NCBI RefSeq assembly: GCF_020783655.1
Contig: NZ_JAJGQH010000007.1
Coordinates: 62,001-126,000 of the forward strand
Reading direction: 5' to 3'
DNA from: Xanthomonas melonis
GTDB taxonomy: Bacteria > Pseudomonadota > Gammaproteobacteria > Xanthomonadales > Xanthomonadaceae
DNA: 64,000 nt
The translations under genes were made by a program, and so were the position numbers. Below, in pieces: positions 42,113-49,400 of the stretch. Positions within the stretch are counted from its first letter, which is position 1; the number at the start of each line of letters is the position of its first letter. The notes under the pieces are model-generated. The model saw nothing but the letters and a program-made list of their open reading frames with translations. It was not told where the DNA came from and ran no database searches.

Positions 42113-42514
42113 TCAGGCGTGGACGTACGTGCGGATCGCGCTCAGTAATTCTTCACGAGTGAATGGCTTGGTCAGATACTGCTCGGAGCCGACGATGCGG
42201 CCGCGAGCCTTGTCGAACAGGCCATCCTTGGACGACAACATGATCACCGGCGTCGATTTGAAGAGCTGGTTGCCCTTGATCAACGCGCACGTCTGGTACC
42301 CATCCAGGCGCGGCATCATGATGTCGACGAAAATGATCTGAGGTTGCTGGTCGGCGATCTTGGCCAGTGCCTCGAAACCATCGGTCGCTGTCACCACTTC
42401 ACAGCCTTCCCGCTTCAACAGCGTCTCGGCGGTGCGGCGAATGGTCTTCGAATCGTCGATGACCATCACCTTCAGTCCTGCGAGTTCCCCACCCGCAGCC
42501 ATGTTTTCACTCAT
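42113..42514 (-). CDS. pilG: PilG twitching response regulator
   Basis: The 133-residue single receiver domain has VMVIDDSKTIRRTAETLLKR (Asp-Asp pocket), IIFVDIMMPRLDGYQTCALI with the phosphoacceptor, VIMLSSKDGLFDKARG and YLTKPFTREELL. It is the first gene of the pil-chp operon and lies divergent to gshB, as in Pseudomonas. The start ATG follows GGGGAT at about eight bases; an in-frame ATG four codons later is possible. The 239-bp space to gshB holds the operon promoter, which I cannot define. Confidence 0.94.
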   Translation of the reverse strand: MSENMAAGGELAGLKVMVIDDSKTIRRTAETLLKREGCEVVTATDGFEALAKIADQQPQIIFVDIMMPRLDGYQTCALIKGNQLFKSTPVIMLSSKDGLFDKARGRIVGSEQYLTKPFTREELLSAIRTYVHA

Positions 42515-42753
42515 GCAAATATCCCCGGGCGCGCGACGCTTCTATCCCTTCTGACGTCGCTACGAAACTGCATGTATATCCCAAGACCCGCATTGACTGT
42601 CAAGGGCGCCTTGCCGGGCCCCCGCCAGGCGGACGTTCCGACCGCGCCTGGGTGCGTCGAAACCGGCAAGTCGCGCATCTGCGACCGGGCCGGGCGCGCC
42701 ATCGCCCACCGCTTGAAGTTACCATCGGCAGCCTGTTCGAAAGGTTTAGCCCC

Positions 42754-43704
42754 ATGTCGCTCGACGTCGTCGTGGTGATGGATCCCATCGCCTCCATCAA
42801 GATCGCCAAAGACACCACCTTCGCCATGCTGCTGGAAGCCCAGCGCCGCGGCCACCGCCTGCATTACGTGCGCCCGGGCGGGCTGAGCCTGCGCGAAGGC
42901 CGCGCGGTAGCGCAGGTCGCGCCGTTGAGCGTGCGTGACGACAAGAGCGGCTGGTTCACCCTGGGCGAGTTCGCCGAGCTGGCATTCGGACCGGGCCAGG
43001 TGGTGCTGATGCGCAAGGATCCGCCCGTGGACGCGGAGTTCGTCTACGACACCCAGGTGCTGAGCGCCGCCCAGCGCGCCGGCGCGCAGATCGTCAACGA
43101 CCCGCAGGGTCTGCGCGACTACAACGAGAAGCTGGCCGCGCTGCTGTTCCCGCAGTGCTGCCCGCCCACCCTGGTCAGCCGCGACGCGGCCGCGCTCAAG
43201 GCCTTCGTGCTCGAGCACGGCCAGGCCGTACTCAAGCCGCTGGACGGCATGGGCGGGCGCTCGATCTTCCGCAGCGGCACCGGCGACCCCAACCTCAACG
43301 TGATCCTGGAGACGCTGACCGACGGCAACCGCAAGCTGACCCTGGCGCAGCGCTTCATCCCCGACATCACTGCCGGCGACAAGCGCATCCTGCTGGTGGA
43401 CGGCGTGCCGGTGGACTATTGCCTGGCGCGCATCCCGCAGGGCGACGAGTTCCGCGGCAACCTGGCCGCCGGCGGCCGCGGCGAAGGCCGCCCGCTGTCC
43501 GAGCGCGACCGCTGGATCGCCGCGCAGGTGGGCCCGGAAATGCGCCGCCGCGGCATGCGCTTCGTCGGTCTGGACGTGATCGGCGACTATCTGACCGAAG
43601 TCAACGTGACCAGCCCCACCTGCGTGCGCGAGCTGGACGCGCAGTTCGGGCTGAACATCGCCGGGCTGCTGTTCGATGCGATCGAGGCCGGCACGCCGCA
43701 ATGA
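42754..43704 (+). CDS. gshB: Glutathione synthetase
   Basis: The 316-residue ATP-grasp enzyme joins gamma-glutamylcysteine and glycine. Visible blocks: VVVMDPIASIKIAKDTTFAM at the start, RKDPPVDAEFVYDTQVL, VLKPLDGMGGRSIFR (ATP-grasp lysine and glycine loop), QRFIPDITAGDKRILLVDG and FVGLDVIGDYLTEVNVTSPT. Length fits the bacterial GshB family. AAAGG precedes the ATG. The stop overlaps the tonB start (ATGA). The gshB-pilG arrangement is conserved in related gamma-proteobacteria. Confidence 0.95.
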   Translation: MSLDVVVVMDPIASIKIAKDTTFAMLLEAQRRGHRLHYVRPGGLSLREGRAVAQVAPLSVRDDKSGWFTLGEFAELAFGPGQVVLMRKDPPVDAEFVYDTQVLSAAQRAGAQIVNDPQGLRDYNEKLAALLFPQCCPPTLVSRDAAALKAFVLEHGQAVLKPLDGMGGRSIFRSGTGDPNLNVILETLTDGNRKLTLAQRFIPDITAGDKRILLVDGVPVDYCLARIPQGDEFRGNLAAGGRGEGRPLSERDRWIAAQVGPEMRRRGMRFVGLDVIGDYLTEVNVTSPTCVRELDAQFGLNIAGLLFDAIEAGTPQ

Positions 43705-44576
43705 GCACGGCCGCAGCCCTGCCGGCACCGCTGGACGAGCGCCGGCGGCTGACCACCACGCTGGTGATCTCGCTGTTGCTGCATGGCGCGCTGATCCTGG
43801 GCGTGGGCTTTGCGGTCAGCGAGGATGCGCCGCTGGTGCCGACCCTGGACGTGATCTTCAGCCAGACCAGCACCCCGTTGACGCCCAAGCAGGCCGACTT
43901 CCTGGCCCAGGCCAACCAGCAGGGCGGCGGCGACCACGCCACCGCCCAGCGCCCGCGCGACAGCCAGCCCGGCGTGGTGCCACAAGACCGCACCGGGCTG
44001 GCGCCGCAGGCGCAGCGCGCCACCAGCGTGCAGGCCCCCGCACCGACCCAGACCCGGGTGGTGAGCAGCCGCCGCGGCGAACAGGCCATGCCGATCCCAC
44101 AACCGGATCCGCAGACCGACCCGCTCACTCCGGCCGATGCGCAACGCATCCAGCGCGATGCGGAGATGGCGCGGCTGGCCGCCGAGGTGCACCTGCGCTC
44201 GGAGCAGTACGCCAAGCGGCCGAACCGCAAGTTCGTTTCCGCCAGCACCCGCGAGTACGCCTATGCCAACTATCTGCGCGCTTGGGTGGACCGCGCCGAG
44301 CGCGTGGGCAATCTTAACTATCCCGACGACGCGCGCCGGCGCCGGCTGGGTGGCAAGGTGGTCATCAGCGTGGGCGTGCGCCGCGATGGCAGCGTGGAAA
44401 GCAGCCGCGTGCTGATTTCCAGCGGCGTCCCGGCGCTGGACGCTGCGGCGCTGCGCGTGGTGGAGCTGGCTCAGCCGTTCCCGCCGTTGCCCCGCACCAA
44501 GGACGACGTGGACATTCTCGAAGTCACGCGGACCTGGCTGTTCCTGCCCGGCGGCGAGCTGCACGACGACCGCTGA
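43701..44576 (+). CDS. TonB-family energy transducer
   Basis: The 291-residue product has a short cytoplasmic N-terminus, one membrane anchor at about 19-38 (TLVISLLLHGALILGVGFAV) with the TonB-type conserved His, a Pro/Gln-rich periplasmic spacer, and a C-terminal TonB domain (YPDDARRRRLGGKVVISVGV, SSGVPALDAAALRVVELAQP). It would pass proton-motive force to an outer-membrane receptor. TonB paralogues beside gshB-pilG are known to affect twitching in Pseudomonas, so a link to pilus function rather than nutrient uptake is possible. It is coupled to gshB by ATGA. A 14-bp palindrome (GCGCTGGCCAGCGC, 44587) lies between it and the next, convergent gene. Confidence 0.9.
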   Translation: MSTAAALPAPLDERRRLTTTLVISLLLHGALILGVGFAVSEDAPLVPTLDVIFSQTSTPLTPKQADFLAQANQQGGGDHATAQRPRDSQPGVVPQDRTGLAPQAQRATSVQAPAPTQTRVVSSRRGEQAMPIPQPDPQTDPLTPADAQRIQRDAEMARLAAEVHLRSEQYAKRPNRKFVSASTREYAYANYLRAWVDRAERVGNLNYPDDARRRRLGGKVVISVGVRRDGSVESSRVLISSGVPALDAAALRVVELAQPFPPLPRTKDDVDILEVTRTWLFLPGGELHDDR

Positions 44577-44601
44577 CACCGCTTCAGCGCTGGCCAGCGC
44601 C

Positions 44602-45519
44602 TCAGGCCAGCTGTGCCGCAGCGTGCAATCGGTCGGCCAGCGCCATGATCTCGGCCGCATCCTGCACGCGTTCGCGCCAGGCGGCGGGAATCCCTTCGAC
44701 GCCGTAGAACGCGCCAGCGAGCTGGCCGCAGATCGCGGCCGTGGTGTCGGCATCGTCGCCAAGATTGGCCGCGCGCAGCACCGCCTCGGCGAAGGTGCCG
44801 GTGGTGGCGAAGCACCACAGCGCCGCCGATAGCGCATCCACCACGTAGCCGGTGCCGCGGATCTGCGCGGCGGGCACGGCCACGTGGTCGCGCGTGGACA
44901 AGGCGCGCACGGTCGGGGTGGTCAGTTCCGCGCACGGCGCGCCCAGCACCTGCTCACGGGTGCCACCCAATAAGGCGACCCTCAACTGGACCGCAAACAG
45001 GCGGCAGGCGTCCAGGGCCTCGGCGGCGGCATGCGTGGTGCGCGAACTATCCGCGGCACGCGCGCCCAACTCGTCCGGGCGGTGCGCGTAGTACATGACC
45101 ACCGGCGCAAGCCGCATCAGCGAGCCATTCCCGGCCGAGCGCGGATCGGTGCTGCCGCTGAAGGCCGGGCCGCCATCCAGATAGCGTTCCAACGCCTGCC
45201 GTACGGTACCGCCGATATCGAAGCAGGCACCGGTACTGCTGAGATAACCGTGCCGGTACCAGTTGCAGTAGCGGTTCATCTGGTCGGCGGCGTCGAAGCC
45301 CTGCCGATGCAGCAGGCTGTGCGCCAGGCATAGCGCCATCGAGGTGTCGTCGGTCCACTGCCCCGCCCGCAACGCGAACGGGCCGCCGCCGCACATGTCG
45401 TCGATCGGGGTGAAACTGCCGGGTGGCCGGAATTCCAGCGTGGTGCCGAGCGCATCGCCGGCTGCCAAGCCGAGCAGGCAGCCACGAAAGCGCGCGCGTT
45501 GCGCATCCGCTCCGGTCAT
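44602..45519 (-). CDS. ADP-ribosylglycohydrolase family protein (DraG-like)
   Basis: The 305-residue alpha-helical dinuclear-metal hydrolase has FRGCLLGLAAGDALGTTLEF at the N-terminus, GQWTDDTSMALCLAHSLL (about residue 55, metal-binding Thr-Asp-Asp) and LGDDADTTAAICGQLAGAFY (about 254, second metal site). All key acidic residues are present. The family removes ADP-ribose from proteins or nucleic acids, or hydrolyses related compounds; the target is unknown. No cognate ADP-ribosyltransferase is seen in the window. The ATG overlaps the tsaB stop (ATGA), so the two are cotranslated. Confidence 0.88.
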   Translation of the reverse strand: MTGADAQRARFRGCLLGLAAGDALGTTLEFRPPGSFTPIDDMCGGGPFALRAGQWTDDTSMALCLAHSLLHRQGFDAADQMNRYCNWYRHGYLSSTGACFDIGGTVRQALERYLDGGPAFSGSTDPRSAGNGSLMRLAPVVMYYAHRPDELGARAADSSRTTHAAAEALDACRLFAVQLRVALLGGTREQVLGAPCAELTTPTVRALSTRDHVAVPAAQIRGTGYVVDALSAALWCFATTGTFAEAVLRAANLGDDADTTAAICGQLAGAFYGVEGIPAAWRERVQDAAEIMALADRLHAAAQLA

Positions 45520-46235
45520 GGGGCGATGCCAGCCGCCTTGACGGCGCGCGCGGCCTGCTGCTCGACCAAGGTGAGTGCGACATTGTCGCGCAGGTACGCC
45601 GGCTCCACGCGCTCCGGCGCCAGCCCCTCGCCCCGGTGCAGCGCGGGCACGGCGAGCGCGAGCAGGTCGGCGGCATGCGGCAAGGCGCCCGCATCCACGC
45701 TGCTCAGCTGCGCGGCAAAGCGCTGCTGCAGCAACGCGTCGGCGGCCGCAAATCCGGTTCCCACCCCGGCCAAGCGCTGCACCGCATCCGGTACGACCAC
45801 CGCATCGGGGGCACATACGCGCTCCGGGGCCAGTTCCAGCAGTCCGTCGGTGGTGCGCGCGAACACCCCGGCGTAGACCTCGCCCATGCGCGCATCGATG
45901 CTGGCCAGCACATGCGTCGCCTCTGCCGGTGCGCGCAGGGCCAGCACCTGCAGTGTGGAGACCGCCAGCACTGGCAGATCCAGGGCCAGGGCAATGCCCT
46001 GCGCGATGCCGATCGCCAGCCGCACGCCAGTGAAGGCACCGGGCCCGCGTCCGACCGCGATCGCATCGAGCTGGCGCCGCGCGATGCCGGCGTCGGCCAG
46101 CAATTGCTCGGCCCAGGGCAAGGCCAACTCGGCGTGGCGACGCGGCGCCAGTTCGAAGCGCTCGCTGACCCGGCCGTCCACGTGCAACGCCACGGAACAG
46201 GCTTCGGTGGAGGTTTCGAAAGCAAGGATGTTCAT
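45516..46235 (-). CDS. tsaB: tRNA threonylcarbamoyladenosine biosynthesis protein TsaB
   Basis: The 239-residue ASKHA-fold protein starts MNILAFETSTEACSVALH and carries the blocks AVGRGPGAFTGVRLAIGIAQ and SIDARMGEVYAGVF. TsaB forms the TsaBDE complex that adds threonylcarbamoyl to A37 of ANN-reading tRNAs. The ATG is chosen because the sequence before it in the same frame encodes only the GC-rich repeat (PGSPVPGPRPRR). No clear ribosome site. It is coupled to the downstream ADP-ribosylglycohydrolase gene. Confidence 0.93.
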   Translation of the reverse strand: MNILAFETSTEACSVALHVDGRVSERFELAPRRHAELALPWAEQLLADAGIARRQLDAIAVGRGPGAFTGVRLAIGIAQGIALALDLPVLAVSTLQVLALRAPAEATHVLASIDARMGEVYAGVFARTTDGLLELAPERVCAPDAVVVPDAVQRLAGVGTGFAAADALLQQRFAAQLSSVDAGALPHAADLLALAVPALHRGEGLAPERVEPAYLRDNVALTLVEQQAARAVKAAGIAP

Positions 46236-46241
46236 GGAAGA

Positions 46242-46412
46242 GCGCCGGGGCCGGGGACCCGGAACTGGGGACCCGGGAAGGCGCAAAGTCTAACCGATCG
46301 ATTCGAGCGGCCGAGGCGGCCGAATAGCCGGGGCCGGGGCCGGGGACCCGGGACCCGGGACTGGAGACGCGGGAAGGCGCAGTTCAACCGAGCGATTCGA
46401 GGGCCAAGGCGA
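46242..46412. repeat. Direct duplication of a GC-rich unit upstream of tsaB
   Basis: A block CCGGGGCCGGGGACCCGG..GGGAAGGCGCA..AACCGA(T/G)CGATTCGAG..GGCC..AGGCG occurs twice, about 46242-46325 and about 46325-46412. The short GGGACCCGGGACC tandem inside varies in copy number. The rest of the 46236-46491 gap contains no gene. Confidence 0.75.
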
Positions 46413-46491
46413 CATCCTGGATGCGCCACCTGCGCCGTTGCTGTTGCACGCGAGCGCGACACGCGACCGCCCTGAGACCTCGGCCCTGCGC

Positions 46492-48483
46492 TTACCCGGG
46501 TCCCGGGTCCCGGGTCCCCAGTCCCGGCTCCTCAAAAAACGCCTGCACATCGGCAATCTCGCGCGTGCGCGCAAACGGCGGCAAGGATGTCATGAAGGTG
46601 CGCCCGTAGCTCTTGGTGATCAGTCGCGGATCGCACAGCACCAGCACGCCGCGATCGGTTTCGCTGCGGATCAGCCGGCCCACGCCCTGCTTGAGTGCGA
46701 TCACTGCCTGCGGCAACTGCTCGTCGCGGAACGGGTTGCCGCCCTCGCGGCGAATCGCATCCAGCCGCGCTTCGAACACCGGGTCGTCGGGGGCGGCGAA
46801 CGGCAGCTTGTCGATCACCACCACGCTGAGCGCGTCGCCCACCACGTCCACGCCTTCGCGGAAGCTGGCCGAGCCCAGCAACACGCCGTTGCCTGAATCG
46901 CGGAACCGCTGCAGCAAGGTGGCGCGCGGCGCTTCGCCCTGCACGAACAACGGCCACCGTGCGCCGCGCAGCGCGTCGGCGGCCTCGCGCAACGCGCGGT
47001 GCGAGGCGAACAGCAGGAACGCACGGCCGTTGGAGGCCTCCAGCACCGGCATCAACGCCGCGATCAGTGCAGTGCCGAAGCCGCGCGCCGCCGGATCGGG
47101 CAGATTCGGCGGCAGATAGCACAGCGCCTGGCGCGTCCAGTCGAACGGACTGGGCTGCAGCAAGGTCACCGGATCGCTCAGCCCCAGCCGCATGGCGATG
47201 TGATCGAACTCGCCACCCACCGCCAGCGTGGCCGACGTGAACACCCAGGCCGCCTGCGACTTTTCGCGGTGTTCGCGCAGCGGTCCGGACACGTCCAGCG
47301 GCGTGCGCTGGCAGCGGAACCCGCGCGGGCTCAGCTCGTACCAGAGCACATCGTTATCGACTGTCTGCTGCGGCGGATCCTGCGCGAAATCGGCCACCGG
47401 CAGGTCTTCGCCCAGCCAGCGCGACAGCCGATTCAGGGCTTCCTGCGCTCGCGCCGTGCAGCCATCGAAACCGGGCGAGGCCTCGCGCAGCGGCAGCAAG
47501 GCCTCGCCCAAGCCCGCCAGTGCCGAGAGCACCGCATCGAAGCCATCGCGCACCTGCGGCTTGGCCAGGGCCCGCCACTGTGTGCCACGCGGCGGCAGCC
47601 CTTCCATCCCGGCGCGCAGACTGCGCAAGGCATCGTCCAGCGCCAGGATCGGCGCCTGCAGGCTGGCCTGCGCGCCGGCGACCAGACGCGCTTCCACCAT
47701 GCAATCGCGCGCCAGCTCCTGCCACGGGCGCATACCGAAACTTTCGCCGAAGAAGTTGGCCGCCAGCTCCGGCAACTGATGCGCTTCGTCGATGACGAAG
47801 GCCTGCGCACCCGGCAGGATTTCGCCGAAGCCTTCCTGCTTGAGCGCCAGATCGGCCAGCAGCAGATGATGGTTGACCACCACCAGGTCGGCCGCCTGCG
47901 CACGCTGGCGCGCCTGCACCACGAAGCACTCGCTGTAGAACGGGCAGTCGGTGCCCAGGCAGTTGTCGACGGTGGAGGTCACCATCGGTAGCAGCGGCGA
48001 GTCGTCCGGCAGGGCGTCCAGTTCGGCCATGTCGCCGTACTGGGTGCGCCCGCTCCAGGCCACGATGCGCTGGAACTGGGTGACCTGCTCGGGCGTGGCA
48101 AAGCGCGGTTCGCCACGCGCCTGCTGGGTGCGGTACTTGCACAGATAATTGGCCCGGCCCTTCAGCAGCGCGCTGCGCAGGCCCACGCCGAGCGCGGCGC
48201 GCACGCGCGGCAGATCGCGGTGGAACAGCTGGTCCTGCAGCGCGCGCGTACCGGTGGAGACGATGGTCTTCAGCCCGGACAACAACGCCGGGACCAGATA
48301 GGCATAGGTCTTGCCGGTGCCGGTGCCGGCTTCGGCCAGCAGCACGTCGCGTTGCTCCAATGTCTCGGCGATGGCACCGGTCAGGCGCAGCTGCGCGGCA
48401 CGCGGTGCGAACGCATCGAGCTGACGCGCAAGCGCCCCGCCCTCGCTGAGCGCTTCGATGCTGGCAGTGGCAAGTTGGGACAT
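46492..48483 (-). CDS. YoaA/DinG-like ATP-dependent DNA helicase
   Basis: The 663-residue superfamily-2 helicase of XPD/DinG type has Walker A AEAGTGTGKTY (residues 51-60), four Fe-S cysteines (one near CKYRTQ and three in CLGTDCPFYSECF), DEAH box FVIDEAHQLPE, and later motifs VLLGSASFREGVDVVGD and QGVGRLIRSETDRGVLVL. YoaA helps repair or damage tolerance at replication forks. The ATG chosen (MSQLATASIEAL) removes an unlikely 43-residue extension. The last residues (EPGLGTRDPGPG) are encoded by a GC-rich intergenic repeat, so the native C-terminus has been replaced or extended. Confidence 0.9.
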   Translation of the reverse strand: MSQLATASIEALSEGGALARQLDAFAPRAAQLRLTGAIAETLEQRDVLLAEAGTGTGKTYAYLVPALLSGLKTIVSTGTRALQDQLFHRDLPRVRAALGVGLRSALLKGRANYLCKYRTQQARGEPRFATPEQVTQFQRIVAWSGRTQYGDMAELDALPDDSPLLPMVTSTVDNCLGTDCPFYSECFVVQARQRAQAADLVVVNHHLLLADLALKQEGFGEILPGAQAFVIDEAHQLPELAANFFGESFGMRPWQELARDCMVEARLVAGAQASLQAPILALDDALRSLRAGMEGLPPRGTQWRALAKPQVRDGFDAVLSALAGLGEALLPLREASPGFDGCTARAQEALNRLSRWLGEDLPVADFAQDPPQQTVDNDVLWYELSPRGFRCQRTPLDVSGPLREHREKSQAAWVFTSATLAVGGEFDHIAMRLGLSDPVTLLQPSPFDWTRQALCYLPPNLPDPAARGFGTALIAALMPVLEASNGRAFLLFASHRALREAADALRGARWPLFVQGEAPRATLLQRFRDSGNGVLLGSASFREGVDVVGDALSVVVIDKLPFAAPDDPVFEARLDAIRREGGNPFRDEQLPQAVIALKQGVGRLIRSETDRGVLVLCDPRLITKSYGRTFMTSLPPFARTREIADVQAFFEEPGLGTRDPGPG
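46495..46530. repeat. GGGACCC tandem repeat inside the 3' end of the helicase gene
   Basis: Three CCCGGGT units followed by CCCCAGTCCCGG form an inverted relative of the repeat at 46242-46412. It supplies the stop codon context and last codons of the helicase gene. Confidence 0.8.
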
Positions 48484-48862
48484 GGGACCGAACGGATGCG
48501 GGTGGAAAACGCGCCAGCCTAGCGCGTGGGGGGTGATGCTGCCCGATCCTGGTCGGGCCGTCGGCGACCGGCGGCCCCCGCAATGCGCGGGCGATACGGG
48601 CGCCGGGACCATGCCGGTGCAACCGTGCCGCTATCGGAACGTCGCGGATCGGCTATGCGGCCGTCGCTGCAAAGGCCACGCCAGACCGGCGGGTGCCGGC
48701 GTCGCCACGGCCACGCAACGACAGATCTGACTGCGCGGGATCACCGAAGCCGGGCAGCCCCAGTCCGCGTCTGGCGCAGGCCCTTGGCACACCGCACCAG
48801 ACGGCGCTGCATGCTCCCGCCGACGATCCGGCCGGGCGCAACGCGCCCGGTGCGTGCATCGC
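48484..48862. other. 379-bp gap without a gene
   Basis: No credible gene. Two hairpins stand out: 48567-48589 (GGGCCGTCGG-CGA-CCGGCGGCCC, one G-T pair) and 48832-48850 (listed separately). The rest shows nothing recognisable. Confidence 0.5.
48832..48850 (-). terminator. Hairpin downstream of the mrcB-lipoprotein pair
   Basis: CCGGGCGC-AAC-GCGCCCGG, an 8-bp perfect stem, 12 bases beyond the lipoprotein stop on the minus strand. No T-run, so it is only a probable terminator. Confidence 0.45.
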
Positions 48863-49387
48863 TCAATAGCGCTTCATTCCCGGCACGGTGCAGCCGGCGA
48901 TCTGCGTCTTGGCCGAGGCTGCATTCTCCTTCTCGCCGCGCGCCAGTCGCGACTGCTCGATGGTGGCCCAATGCCGCCGGCACAGCGGGCCGGTCTTGGA
49001 GCCCAGATCCACCGCCTGCTTGGCGTAGCGTTCGGCGGCCGGCCAATCGGCCTGCAGCACCGCCACTTCGGCGCGCTCCTGCAGGATCGCCGGATCGCCG
49101 GACACCAGCCCGAGCGCCTGATCCAGCGCCGCCGCCGCGCCCGCCAGATCGCCGGCCTGGCGGCGGGTCTTGGCGGTCTCGCGCAGATCGTCCACCTGCG
49201 GGTCGCGCAGCGGCTGGACCGACAACTCGGTATCGTCGGCGCCGGCCTCGCGTTCGATCAGCAACAACCGTTGCGTCGGCGTAGTCGGGTCCACCGGGGT
49301 CGGTGGCGGTGTGGGCGGCGCACTGACACAGGCGGTGACTGCGGCAAGCACACCGATCAGGGCGAGAAAACGATGCAATCGGGTCAT
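48863..49387 (-). CDS. TPR-like lipoprotein downstream of mrcB
   Basis: The 174-residue product starts MTRLHRFLALIGVLAAVTAC, a lipoprotein signal (VTAC), followed by a Pro/Thr-rich linker. The helical region AKTRRQAGDLAGAAAALDQA and AVLQADWPAAERYAKQAVDL looks like two or three TPR-type hairpins, then a short tail with a Cys. The start has GGAG eight to ten bases upstream. It follows mrcB by 13 bp on the same strand, so the two are probably cotranscribed; an outer-membrane activator of PBP1B (LpoB-like role) is an attractive guess, but I see no LpoB homology. Confidence 0.8.
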   Translation of the reverse strand: MTRLHRFLALIGVLAAVTACVSAPPTPPPTPVDPTTPTQRLLLIEREAGADDTELSVQPLRDPQVDDLRETAKTRRQAGDLAGAAAALDQALGLVSGDPAILQERAEVAVLQADWPAAERYAKQAVDLGSKTGPLCRRHWATIEQSRLARGEKENAASAKTQIAGCTVPGMKRY

Positions 49388-49400
49388 GGGATGGCTCCAA

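Noticed and set aside
46492..48612. A longer helicase start 43 residues upstream of MSQLATAS
   Set aside because: The extension is Pro/Arg/Gly-rich and unlike the family N-terminus; the internal ATG begins the conserved part.
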